Assembly: GCA_002633005.1 (NCBI GenBank) | Contig: NMRA01000195.1 | Coordinates: 232,546 to 296,545 of the forward strand | DNA length: 64,000 bases | Reading direction: 5' to 3' | DNA from: Phoronis australis | Taxonomy: Eukaryota > Phoronida > Phoronidae | Shown here: positions 24,401-34,803 of the stretch, in pieces | Layout: each line of letters starts with the position of its first letter | Position numbering within the stretch: the stretch's first letter is position 1 | Notes under the pieces: generated by a model | What the model was told of the DNA's origin: nothing | Seen by the model: only the letters and a program-made list of their open reading frames with translations | The model's database searches: none | Translations under genes and position numbers: made by a program

Positions 24401-26577
24401 TCGGATATCAAGCATTTCCCAAAACTTAAGTTGACATCAAAATAATTTATGGGTTATTTTTTACCGAGTCTGATCAATTCATCCAAAAATTTCAACTTTA
24501 TTTGATTTTTACACAAAATGATTATCTACTCACTCATGACATCTAATATATCATTTAAGGCTTAAATTGTGGCAATATTAAAAAAATCCACTTTTGTTTA
24601 ACTAAGAGTGTGGAAAGGACCTAAAACCCACATTCTGGTGGAGCAGAAAATGATCAACACATTCAAAGCTGTAGCAACTGCCACTTTAATATGATCAAAA
24701 ACTCAACAAAATTGTCTTGGTTCTGAAGTTTCAGTTGGATGATGCACAACACTGCCACCTAGACATACGTAATCAGCGTTCTCCACGACCACTTTTAACG
24801 TGTCACAGCGTCCTGTTTGGCCGAATGTGCGTCCTGTTTAAATGTCCTGCGTCCTGTTTAAAAATACCGCGACCGGTTTAAAAAATAGAGACCAGTTTGT
24901 AAAAAAGCATCGTCATTGTTAATAAGGCCTTCAGTGGTTCAAATTACCCTTGACAGCAACTGGCCATAGACAAGTGGTCACTAGTCAAAAGCCTGATCAC
25001 TAATCTCACTCAAGTGGCAGACCGGGCCGATAGTCGATTTCTGGTGTAACAGGAATCTCTCAATCACCTTTTCAATTCATCTTCACCAACTAGTCAAAGT
25101 CAATTGAATTTAAACCTGTTTAGATTTTCAGATGTGGAGAGGAACACCGGTAATCTAAATTAGCAATGCACATGAAAGCATGCGGAAAACATGAACCTAC
25201 CTCCAGCCTCGCTCTGAAGGTCGCTGAGTTCATCTAACACCGACTCTCCATCAATACCAGAATCATGACCGGCATCCTGAATGACTGAAAAAAATCAAAT
25301 GATACTTCGTCACACAACACCTGGAGAGAATTGCTAAGGCTTCCTGACAATGAAACCAATGCTGACTATTAAACACTGGATATAAGTCGCTTGTGGCAAT
25401 GGACAAATTGTGCTTCCTCATGAGTGTTATATAGCACGCTTACCACTTTTACTACTTTCTGATACATTTTGCATCACTTATGAAACATTAAACAAAATAA
25501 GGAAACTGAAATACACTTTAACAGTAGATGTAGTTGCAATTATCAAGAACAAAACAGTGAGTGTTGGACTGTTTGTTCACACAATTGTATGTTGCAGCAA
25601 TTGCTGTCTGAACAAAATTTTGAGAAAGAGACCACCAATTTAACATAGTATGTATTTTCTGACAACACATTCTCTCAATGTCAAAACCAATTGTACCATG
25701 TAATATTTATTTGAGCTTTCATAATCTTTATGCTAGAAAAATCAAGATTCAAGATTATTCTTAAAAAGTAATAATGTTAACAACTGAAAACATTAGATGA
25801 AGGTTCAAGTCTCAGACTTGGTTATTGAGCATTTCCAAGTTTTAATATGAACAGATTCATTTGATGAATGCTATTCAAGTAATGCCACTATCTAAGAAAT
25901 GGTGTTTTTACCAGAATGTCATGGCCACATGAGAATGGTGTTGTGAATGGCATAAATAGAATTGCATTGACTCCTAGTTTCAGAAAATATAATATTTTAT
26001 GGGTTAGCAGTTACTTAAAAACATCTCACAATGGAGACAACATTTGAATTAAGGGTACACATAACTTAAAAAGAGTTTGTTAATGGGTAAATTCATAAAC
26101 TACTCATATAATAAGGTTATACTTATAATACAAAACTATTTCAGACAATCCTGATAATATAACATAATGGGAGTCTGGTACACATCGTACCAGACATGAA
26201 AAGATCGCTTAGGTGGGCCCATTATACTGATCACCTGGAACAACTTTAATGCTTTATTACTATAGAGCTAAAACCAAGCTGAGGAGCTAGAGACCTGACT
26301 CAAGGGTCTAGCAGTGTGTCCTATTAGGACCACCAGGCTGCACTACCTCCTCTCACAATCCTGATAACACAATGCCAAGTTTCTGATGATATCTGTATGA
26401 CAGCAAAAGAACCTACATGTACCATCCCCCACTGACAGTTTACTGGAGCTGGCTCTGGGCTGAACCAAGAGACTGTCTTCTTGTAGAAGGCTTTTACTGT
26501 GTGAGGCACTACGAGCTTGTTCCAAGGTCACGACTTTATCACGTGCTGCTGTTGCCATGGTGATCAGCAAATCAAAT
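9348..26577 (-). CDS. Long coiled-coil protein gene, 18 coding exons; CCDC178-like
   Basis: Exons in transcript order: 26577-26423 (ATG at 26558), 25284-25201, 24121-23735, 22822-22586, 21971-21821, 21300-21231, 21012-20869, 20407-20254, 19593-19498, 18224-18088, 17497-17314, 15887-15663, 14723-14610, 14304-14159, 12409-12324, 11308-11235, 10760-10611, 9698-9348. All junctions are AG/GT and phases agree except between exons 6 and 7 (see findings). The product is about 970 residues: a Ser/Thr-rich N-terminal third, then continuous charged heptad-type helix, then a basic Ser/Thr tail. It has no signal peptide, membrane segment or enzyme motif. The N-terminal block RRSCEL..CVNKA..HLELL and the later LDLNELAW remind me of CCDC178, a little-studied animal coiled-coil protein. 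That name rests on memory of family patterns and is tentative; other axonemal or cytoskeletal coiled-coil families remain possible. The role is probably structural. Confidence 0.85.
10365..10608. repeat. Degenerate minisatellite, unit about 30 bp
   Basis: Seven or so variants of TGACCAAGTCATCCACC followed by an ATTGACACACA-type tail run into the splice donor side of exon 17 of the coiled-coil gene. Unit length varies from about 26 to 36 bp. Confidence 0.8.
11332..11473. repeat. Perfect 71-bp tandem duplication
   Basis: The segment starting TAAAATACAGAGACTCAGCA is present twice, at 11332-11402 and 11403-11473, with no differences that I can see. It lies in an intron, just upstream (in transcript order) of the exon at 11308-11235. 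The identity implies a recent event. Confidence 0.95.
12140..12262. repeat. Three-unit intronic minisatellite, about 45 bp
   Basis: Units share AAGGACACACTCTCAGAGCCAAAT with modest divergence and lie in the intron downstream of coiled-coil exon 15. Confidence 0.7.
13010..13245. repeat. Intronic minisatellite, about 40-bp unit
   Basis: Variants of TGTTTCAGGTCACTCTCA followed by a GCCTTATAGATA segment recur five or six times between coiled-coil exons 14 and 15. Confidence 0.75.
14159..21971 (-). CDS. Coiled-coil gene, rod exons 5-14
   Basis: Exon 5 (21971-21821) carries LDLNELAWHVNYKGRNEQRW. Exons 6 (21300-21231), 7 (21012-20869), 8 (20407-20254), 9 (19593-19498), 10 (18224-18088), 11 (17497-17314), 12 (15887-15663), 13 (14723-14610) and 14 (14304-14159) encode uninterrupted Glu/Lys/Leu-rich helix with typical a/d hydrophobic spacing and almost no proline. 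Exon 12 is the longest rod exon (75 codons, including KKQVKEEIHTRTVIQARI). Exon 14 contains IDYMDWRREMIAKSMADM. Phases run 1-2, 2-0, then a mismatch at exons 6/7, then 2-0, 0-0, 0-2, 2-0, 0-0, 0-0 and 0-2. Confidence 0.82.
18354..18423. repeat. Perfect 35-bp tandem duplication
   Basis: GTCATTATTGAAATCACTTT plus 15 more bases occurs at 18354-18388 and again immediately at 18389-18423. It is intronic. Confidence 0.95.
20525..20612 (+). repeat. Possible retroelement 3' tail
   Basis: GAAGAAGACCCTTAGCTGAG followed by GGTGGAAACGTTCAAATCC and then CCGCAAATAAATG resembles the conserved tail (a short hairpin, then an AACG-type box) seen at the 3' ends of some Penelope-like or LINE elements. It is isolated inside an intron. 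Class assignment is weak. Confidence 0.3.
21690..21844. repeat. Minisatellite built from a splice junction (coiled-coil exon 5)
   Basis: On the minus strand, exon 5 ends GGATTTGTTGATAAACATTG and the donor reads gtatgtactgg. The same exon-end-plus-donor block recurs downstream in the intron, for example GGATTTGTTGATAAACATG then gtatgcacagg at about 21708-21740, with two further degenerate copies. Expansion of a segment spanning the exon-intron boundary is the simplest explanation. Confidence 0.7.
22366..22610. repeat. Minisatellite built from a splice junction (coiled-coil exon 4)
   Basis: Degenerate units containing GATAACACAG, CCCCTTACAAGG and TTGCCCTACC fill the intron side of exon 4. Closest to the exon, a 34-bp step repeats 25 identical bases at 22541-22565 and 22575-22599. 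The block contains the minus-strand junction CTGTTCAGAGAG|gtagggcaacc, so a second perfect donor lies at 22551-22550, 34 nt downstream of the inferred one at 22585-22584. Confidence 0.8.
22586..26577 (-). CDS. Coiled-coil gene, N-terminal exons 1-4
   Basis: Exon 1 (26577-26423) carries the likely start ATG at 26558 and encodes MATAARDKVVTLEQARSA and a Ser-rich stretch. Exon 2 (25284-25201) encodes an acidic segment, GHDSGIDGESVLDEL. Exon 3 (24121-23735, 129 residues) holds the most distinctive sequence, a WPKLP motif followed by HRRSCELS, a conserved-looking CVNKA, and then EEWFG before a Ser/Thr-rich low-complexity tail. Exon 4 (22822-22586) starts the coiled coil, with repeated LETDRLEAEDILRKERERAG-type heptads. 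All internal junctions are phase 1, so exons 2, 3 and 4 are each removable without a frameshift. The 3' end of exon 4 is repeated in the adjoining intron. Confidence 0.8.
24122..25200. other. Intron of the coiled-coil gene, no feature seen
   Basis: AT-rich intron between exons 2 and 3. There is a short local repeat of GCGTCCTGTTTAAA-type words near 24805-24880 and nothing else recognisable. Confidence 0.5.
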
Positions 26578-28677
26578 CTTTGCACAAGTTAAGGCGTTAA
26601 GGCTACAATATAACGTAGAAAAACACAAGTTTTAGTTAAAACAAATATCTTTAAATGATACGATGAAAATTTTGCAATGTATAAAGTGCGCCGCCTAGTG
26701 ACTGCCAGATGAACAATCACATTAATTTTGTTTGTGCATAAGCCCATGCTAGGATATTTTTAAAGCTTTCCCTGAATTTTTATTAAGCCCACCTGCTCGA
26801 TAAGCACACCTTTCTTTAGTTACCTTTTAGCTAAAGACAACTCAAACTGGCCTCTTTTCTTGGTAGTCCCTGTCATTAAAAAGGCTCGTACAAAGTTCCT
26901 TTAGAAAACAGGTGAATGGACTGAGAGCAGTTAAGCGTATGACAGATAAGCATAATTTCTTAGTCACTGAATGCGCCTTTCCTGTCAATACATTTCATGT
27001 AGAACCAGGTTGTCTATGTGCTGCTATAACAGAACCCTGAGCCCTCTTTCAGTTGTTGAATTAGCGCCCCTTTTAAATTCTCACGACCTCTTTTCGGCCA
27101 TTTTTCAATATGCTCAGCCACGAAATGTTTACATTGCTCTCCTTACAGTCCACCTCTTAAATTTGGTTTAATCAATCAGTGTTTGATACAAAAGCTACCT
27201 TTGGTGTGTGGAGTAATCAGATCTTATACTGGAAATAATTACTTTCAAATTCGTCCAATTATGACTAATGAAAGCACTTATCCATTCAAAATTTCTTGAC
27301 CCAGCGGTACATAGACAAGCTCATTTCAAGTGAATGGGTGACTACTCAGTATGTAGCACAGAAATTGATACCAACGGTGACAAAAGTTGTCTAGCGAATA
27401 CATCCTGGTGGAATTGTCCATAAAACTGAAGCTCTTTGTTCAGTCCTAGTTCCTAAAAGGTCAGGACAGTTCAGGAACGTGTTGACAAACATCTCTTGTA
27501 AACGCAACGATTTTAGTCAATCAAGTGTCTGTGTACCATATACAACTAGCCAATGTTGTTGTGAAAACATTTAATCAATCCTATGTTTCTAATGGTAAAC
27601 TGTAATAACTATCTAATAAAAGACTAAGTTTCCAGTGTTATCCAAAGTTGTTAAGTGTGTCCATTTTGCCTGGTAGAAGAGGTCAAACGTTCAGAATCAC
27701 TCAGAACATTTATGTAGTACCAATTTGAACTGATGAAAACACATTAGCTTTTTTGTATAGTGGGATTGATAATGAGAATTGACAAAAAATCTTTACTTTA
27801 TAATGCTAAGATCATAAGCAAATAATAGAAATGGATCCTATTTTTACTATGCAGATTTCAATCATTCTTGAAATGATCTATTTCAACAATAAGGCTTAAT
27901 TTCTAAAATGCAGGAGACAGCAGGTCTGAACACAAAAAAAAAATCTTGGGACAGTCCACTTAATTTCCAGTATAAAGCCATAATCACCTCGATACCTTTG
28001 ACTGTTAGTGCACTAGTGCCCTACATGATCTAGCCAAGTGGTTCCAACATAAATTAATTTTGAGATCAAAATGGAGTAAGAACCGCATACATGCATGTAA
28101 CAATATGCCATGAAAGACAACACAATTATAAATAAGCCTAATCCCAGGTTTATAGATGCACAATTACAAGCCTACACGTGCTTATTCCTGCATGCAGACA
28201 GTGAATCTCAAAATTACTACAACTTGGAGATGCACAACAAGCAGGAATACAAAACAAGTATAATTGTAAGTATAAACCCAATATCAGTTTCACTCGTCAT
28301 AGCACAGCAGGTATTGGAAGCGAAGGGAGAAGGGTTAAACTTTTGCAGAAATTATACATTGTATCGCGTGATATGTGGTCAACTAATAAAGCCTCTCCAA
28401 TATTTAGTATGCAATATGAGTGTGATATGTATGACACTAAATCCTACAATTTCCGTCTTCCAGTCCTGTATTTAGTAGGCCTACTAGTTCAGACTCAGTC
28501 TCAGTGTTGAGATTCAACTCAGGGTTGGTTTACTTACTGACTATAGATTGAGTGAATAATTTATGACTTTCAAAACCTTTGTAGCTCCTTGTTTATAATA
28601 TAAGGTGATCGATGGCAGGATTATTTTATTAATTGACTAGAGAAGTAACAAACTATACAAGTTCCCACAACACATAC
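26578..28677. other. Probable first intron of the coiled-coil gene
   Basis: No exon with coding character was recognised on either strand. The plus-strand frame at 28110-28475 (121 codons) lacks a recognised domain and is probably chance. This is an intron only if the exon at 28678-28696 belongs to the coiled-coil gene. Confidence 0.4.
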
Positions 28678-28696
28678 CATTTGATTCATCCTCCAT
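28678..28696 (-). CDS. Candidate 5' coding exon of the coiled-coil gene
   Basis: On the minus strand ATGGAGGATGAATCAAATG (M E D E S N plus one base) is followed by the donor gtatgtg. It ends in phase 1. It cannot join the acceptor at 26578, where a stop would follow, but it fits an alternative acceptor inside the next exon, after GGCAACAG, which resumes in frame at A-A-R-D-K-V. The protein would then start MEDESNAARDK instead of MATAARDK. The sequence shows both options and does not decide. Confidence 0.4.
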
Positions 28697-29007
28697 TTTG
28701 ACGCCATACTTGGTGTATCTATGGGCGGAAATGGACGTTTATTTACGGAAAATGTCGAAGAATAATATATTTTCCTTTTATGATAGTTTTTACAGTAAAT
28801 TGTCCCAAAATAGATTCATACAAATTATTTAAACTGTGATGGAAGAAAATTCATATAAATTTAACCAAGATAAAAATAACCGGAAAAGAGGTCACGTGAC
28901 AAATGGCCGCTTTTGCTATTTCGATTTGTTTTGTTCCTCGAGATCGTCCCTTGTTTTAAATATTTGATCATGTGTTTGATCATTCGGCATTGTTTGAGTT
29001 TCCTGTA
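28697..29007. promoter_or_regulatory. Putative bidirectional promoter between coiled-coil and ASXL genes
   Basis: 311 bp separate the divergent candidate start codons (28696 minus, 29008 plus). The interval holds the palindromic E-box GTCACGTGAC at 28891-28900, an ETS-type ACCGGAA at 28879-28885, GGGCGG at 28723-28728, and AAATGGCCGC at 28901-28910, which resembles a YY1 site. CAAAATGGAGG across the minus-strand start is also YY1-like. There is no clear TATA box. The shared-promoter reading depends on the 28678 exon being real. Confidence 0.5.
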
Positions 29008-32000
29008 ATGGATGGTGATATTCAAAAAGATCGTCAGTTGAAGAAGAAAAAGGGGAGATCATGGGTGGAAGCAGCGAAAATTGTACGTCGTTTTTAATCG
29101 ACTTAGTTATTGTGATAGTGATGTGTTAGTCGGATCTATAAGTGGGTCCCTGATTGAGAACGGTCCAGGGCTCGACATAACGAGCTGCAAGTCGCATTTG
29201 CGACCTGAAATTTCGAAATGCGAGCTGAGATTTTTGTCAGCTCGTATCAAGTCGCAAAATGCGACCTGGAATTTCCAACGAATGCGAGCTGAGTTCTTAC
29301 ACTTCTCAACAGATACCTGGCAAATACAAAGCAGCTCTTGTTAATCTGACTTTTATTTGGTTGTTGCCAAATCCAAGTTCAAAAGAACACTAACCGATAA
29401 CAGCCCTCCCGATGACTTTTAAGCAAGTCGCGTGAACATGGGAAATGCAGAATCGATCTTTGACGCGTTTCATTGGCTAACACTTTCGGCCACTTTTGTA
29501 AATTCCCGGATTCGCCGAAGAAAGTTTCGGGCCACCGCTTAACATGTGATAAAACTTCACAAAACAACGGTGTTTCTACTAATTCTTAAGCGATCAACTT
29601 ACCAAACTTTGTGGTGGACAATAATGTTTATTTTTCACATAAGACGTCCTTATTACATGTACCAGATATCCAAGACAATATCACTGATATCGCATTGCGG
29701 CACCGTTAGTGCGCAAGTGGTCCCGGCAGACAATCGTGACTTAGACTGAGATGTGCTTCTCCTTTTTATCGTATTAAGACAGCCAAAGTGAAAATGACAA
29801 CCTTATTAATCGCCAAACGACATTCACCAAGGCTTGGAATTTTCTGCGGAAACACGGATTTCCACTTTTTTCAAATATTCTGTCCGCGCATTTTATTATA
29901 TTTCCGCGTTTAAAAAAATCGGATTTGATATAAAATTTCTGCGGCAAATTCCTTTCTTACCGCTGCGTTGCCGACGACGTTCACCTCGAAAAGCGGAAGT
30001 TGCTCTTTATGTTTCGGAGGAACGTAAATTGTCAACATCGCTGGGGCATCTGGGATAGCGTGGTGGGATTTTCAATTGCGTCTCGTGTGATTGTAAACCG
30101 CGGTGACAAATACTACGGCTCAGGAGCCAAAAATTTGTGGGGGTGGGAGTGGACGGACGAGCTAAAAAGACGCAAACACATGCTACTGGTGGTGGTAACG
30201 TTTTTTTTTTAGTCCTTCCGATTTTTGTGGGCGAAAGGTTCACATCGAGTATTTCAAGGCTGGGTAGCGCGCATGTTTTGGGCCGTAAAAGTTTCCGCGT
30301 TTTTTGTCATTGGTCATTCCAAGCCCTGGTTCACGTCTTTACTTTCAGTTTCCAATAAATTCTCAAACCCTTTACTTGTTTCTGGCGCTACGTGTGCGAA
30401 ATATGATTTGTCTTTCACACGTTGTTGCCAACGTAAAGTGTAGGCCTACTCCAGCGATTCAAGTGCGTGAACTCACGCTTGCGCACCACTTCAAAGGACA
30501 GTGACAGTCCTAAATGAAAGAGTATAATGGCTCGGCTCTGGTTTATTTGAAAATGAACTCAGATTCCCAGTGGTTATAAAAGACCCAATGTCCCGGGACT
30601 GACGTTTTCCTGTTCCGATGTTTCCCGAGGTCGATGTTCTGTAAACCCTGTATCCTATGCCCATAGCCAGCTATTGCAAGTAAACTGGCAACTTTTTGCT
30701 CCCCAAACCCCCAAACCACCGTCGCCGTAAAATGTTCAGACTCCTATAGAAACAACCTTGCTCCGGCTGAAGCGGGCGGTTTAAAACAAAATCATTCCGG
30801 GTGCCTAAAAAGGGTACACTGTAGGTGGTAACGATATCCAGAAAGTCAACCCTACTAGATGGAGTTTGCCTCACAAAATCGTATTATTAGAACGTTTCTT
30901 ACCATTGCCGCGTTTTAATATCTTATTACCGCAAACACTGAGGTTAACGACTATGCTGACGCACAAGCCTACTCCCTACCTTTAAAGTGTTTCATAATAA
31001 GTGCTCACTGATCTATTAAAAGTCACCCCTTAAATTTTGAGAATTTCCAATTAAGTGCCCACAGTTCAAGCTAGCGCCCTTCATAGCGCACTACAAACAA
31101 CCACGTGTGGTTTAAAATTGACACGCAGCTTATATGGTGTGTCACTTTCATTTTACACAACTTCAGTTTTCAAAAACGTCTTCACAATATGTAAAAACCA
31201 AATCCCGGCTTTGTTTTATACCTCGGAAAGAAAGTTAACACTAGTGACATGCATGTCGTTTTGTGACTGACCTATTTTTCCCGTACTTGGAAGGTATTGA
31301 GGAGCAAACTCGCCATTACCCGAGTTAATTTGAATCGTTAATGACTTTGATGACAACCAGTAGCAGGCCAGATCTAACAAAATCCAGGATACTTTTTCAA
31401 CGAGCATTTTCTCCCTCTTCACATCGCAAATTTAGCTACTCGAATGCACAAGTCAGTTAGAGAGCACTGATTCAACTTTCACGTTGGCAACTTGCCTTGC
31501 ACTCTAGAGTCTTTCAATGGCGGTCGTGAAAAACAGTAAGGCTGTACCTGCATGAATGAAGTCAAATTTTGAGATCCGAAATTTGTGAGTACTTAACGCT
31601 GCAGGTAAGAGCATAATCTAAACATTTTCTCGATGATCTAAAAAATCTTATTTTGGCATGTAAAAATGGCGGGAAAATTTTGCATTTACGAATGCGAGCT
31701 GGATTTTGAAAATGCGACCTGGGATTTTGGCTAGGTCGCTAAATGCGACCGGGTGATTTTAATAGCGTCGAGCCCTGGAACCTGTTACCTTCACTGAACG
31801 ATGATTGTTATTCAGTGGGTGTAACTGAGTCTCGAATCACTTTTAACCAGGGATCCTACTAACTAACTATTACCTCAATGTGAATCTGCGGTGAGAATCT
31901 TCTACTTGAACTTAAACTGTTAAAGCTGCAAACTTAAAGTTGAAGACAGTTGGTTGTGGACATCACCAGGAGGACAAGTTGTTATTTAGAATTTAAAACA

Positions 32001-34803
32001 AAAAAGTGTTATATATGTTGCCATTTTCATTCTTGGTTAAGGCATCTACAATCTACAATACCTTTCAAGCATTTACAGAATTGGTTAGAAGTTTCTTCCA
32101 CTGCTGGCTATGCTCCCAGTGGTCTTAGCTCCACAAGGCATTATGTGTATGTAGGATTCATACCTTAGTGCAACTCCAAACTGGTGTTTCAGAGCTGTAA
32201 CTTCATGATTTTCATCTTTTTTTAAAAACATCAAAAGCGAAATAAATGTCATTATTTTAATATAGTGTTGTGCCACAAGAATATGCCCATTTAATTGTTT
32301 TGAGTTTGCGCTCATTTCATTGTTTTCAATGCGCGTTTTAACGTTTTAATATGGAACAGCAGTGACAGCTGTTGCCAAAATGTAAATCACAGATGTGTGT
32401 TTTTCTTTTTTTGTAACTGCAGCTCTGATGACTTATTTTACACAATATTAAAGCAAATTAAAATGATATGACAAACTTTATAACATTGATTTGGCTTGAG
32501 ATCACCAAAAACATAGTGCACACATCGTTTAACCAATATCTCTGATATTTCTTTGGTAGCTACTTGGCTGATTTCGTTAATTCAGATGTAAAAGTCTGGG
32601 TCTACACATTTTTTGTAAAAAATCTCATTACAGAAGGCTGTATTTTAAACTTGGATGTAAAAACCTTGGTCACTACGCATTTTTTGTAAAAAAATCTGTG
32701 TTTGGGGGGGTTGCTGGTGAACGGTCCTGGTGGTGGGGGTTTACGCGTCGGAATCGAGGACACCCTGGAATATTGGGAACCCATTTTGGACACCCTATTT
32801 TCGAAATCCTGGATAAAGGCCTGGCTGCAACCCACTTTAAAACATCATAACTTCTTCAGTTTTTAATCTAGAAGCATAATTTTAGCATTCACATGCTCAT
32901 AAGACTTAAAGAAATTATTCTGTGATGTCTGTTTTGCCAGCATACCTTCACACATTTTTTAAATTATCGTCTTTGAAGTTTTTTCCAACTTATTCACTGT
33001 TGGTAACCTGTAAAGTGATGTCAGGACACCTACTGGTGATTGTGTGTCCATTTGCAGGGGTAGAAATGGTCAAAACACCTGCCTTTGAAGTGATAGGTAT
33101 CGGGTTCAAAACTTTGAATTGTGTGATTATCCATTATGCTGTCCCACTAATATTAGCGACAAATGTCAGACACCAACTCCCTGGCTAATTGAGTTCTGGC
33201 TAGCTTGCATAAATGGCTTGGGCTTTCACCTGGTTTTAACTGCTGGGGGTTGGGGTTGCCTGTACAGCAGTAGTACGGAGACTCTCCTTTTTGAAGTCAG
33301 ATGTTTTGTCCTTTGGTTGGGCTAGTAAACTTCTCTGATTGTTGAGAGATTGTGGTTGGTCCTCACTCCATGACTGATGAAAACCTTGGTATGTTTTTCT
33401 GAAAGAGCTCTCATATGGAAGGGAAGCACTTATCCTGTCTTTGTGAAATGGGATGTAATCTAGAAAACTGATTGTCCAGAATGCCTGGCTACTTATAGTG
33501 GTGAGACTTCTCGCAATCTAAGCGCTAGAATTAAGGGACACTGGTGCAAAACTCTTGGTACTCTTACAGCAGTGGGGAACCACTGTGTTACGACTGCACG
33601 GTATTTCCTGGGGTGATGTAGCTGTCGCTGCCAGGGAGGATAAATATTTTCATGAGCAGAAAAATCTGTGAGGCAATTGAGATTGGAGATGTGATCTTCC
33701 TACTATACTATTTACAACCTCTTACAGTATTGCGTAGTGGCCAATAGGTGTCTCACATGGCTTCCACCTTATGGGAGAGGGCGGGAAATTTCCCAATCAA
33801 TTGACACTGAAGAAGGTCCCGAAAGCTATATGTCAACGAGACTCCGAAAAAAGAACGATTCATCACTAGTTATATTTTCTCTTTGGTACTTTTGAGCTGA
33901 AAACATTTTTAGGCTTAAGTCTGGCTTTATATTCACCTGTTAACTTCAGGTGTTGGAGAACCATCCTCGAGTGCCGATGAGCTACAAAGAAATTCTTAAT
34001 GCCATTCAAGAAGGAAATCTAAAGGACGTGAGGTAAGTACTAATAATTGTATATACACATCGTATAATACTGCTATTGGTAACTACTGTAGTTGTGTCAT
34101 TAGCATCATCGCAAAAGCATGTTAGTCTCCAATTCTTAGTCAATTTTATGTGGGTGGCAATTTATTTCTATAAGTGCTCATCGCTGCAACAAGTCTGCAT
34201 TTTGCCATGGCAGATTTCGCACCATCCAATTTCACTGGTTCCGGCAGTAGAAGTAGAATCCACTGCAGGTACTATCTAGTAAGCCTAAAGTTGAGCGAGC
34301 TGAGGTTCAGAAAAAAGACTTCTAACGACCTGATAAGTGACTCACCGAAGGCGACCCGCTGCTGAAGCGCGCACACTATATTTGACTTCAGCACCATCTA
34401 TTCATCAACGGAATACCTGAGTCCACATGTAGCGTTTGTCGGTGTCTACATTTTCAAAGCACAATTATGCCATTAATGTATGTCATAGGACTAAGAAACT
34501 GATCTCATTGTGTGAAGCGCTCTTCTTAATGGGGTAAATTATTTTCTGCTCAATTTAAAGCACCAATTACTTTCAAAAAATAGCAAAATGTGTTGATTTG
34601 CCTTTTGACCCTTTCTGGTGAAGTCTTCATGCTGTGTTACTAATATGTGGTTTTCATAGTCACTACATTTCATACGTCACTCTCTATTTTCTAGTGGCAC
34701 TACCCCACTAGCCTGTCTCAATGCCTGTCTACACACCTATTCAAAAGGAAGTGAGAGTTTGTTCTACAAGGTAGCTGGACGCGTTGGTGTTTATGGATTG
34801 AAG
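29008..34803 (+). CDS. ASXL: ASXL exons 1-3: HARE-HTH domain
   Basis: Exon 1 (29008-29082) encodes [20 protein letters not shown] and then EAAKI, with donor gtacgt. Exon 2 (33950-34032) begins [20 protein letters not shown]. Exon 3 (34695-34803) encodes [20 protein letters not shown] and then [14 protein letters not shown]. Together they form the N-terminal winged-helix HARE-HTH domain thought to bind DNA. Phases 0-0, 0-2, 2-0 are consistent. The ATG at 29008 is the first in-frame start and gives the short basic leader typical of the family. Confidence 0.95.

Larger units (their letters stand above)
29083..33949 (+). other. ASXL intron 1, transposon-rich
   Basis: A 4.9-kb intron containing a 2.6-kb inverted-repeat element (29166-31777) with a second 501-bp element inside it (29828-30328), and a decayed Penelope-like fragment near 33471-33860. 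No additional exon was recognised. Confidence 0.8.

Noticed and set aside
28110-28475. 121-codon plus-strand frame in the putative coiled-coil first intron
   Set aside because: AT-rich, low-information sequence with no domain or splice support.
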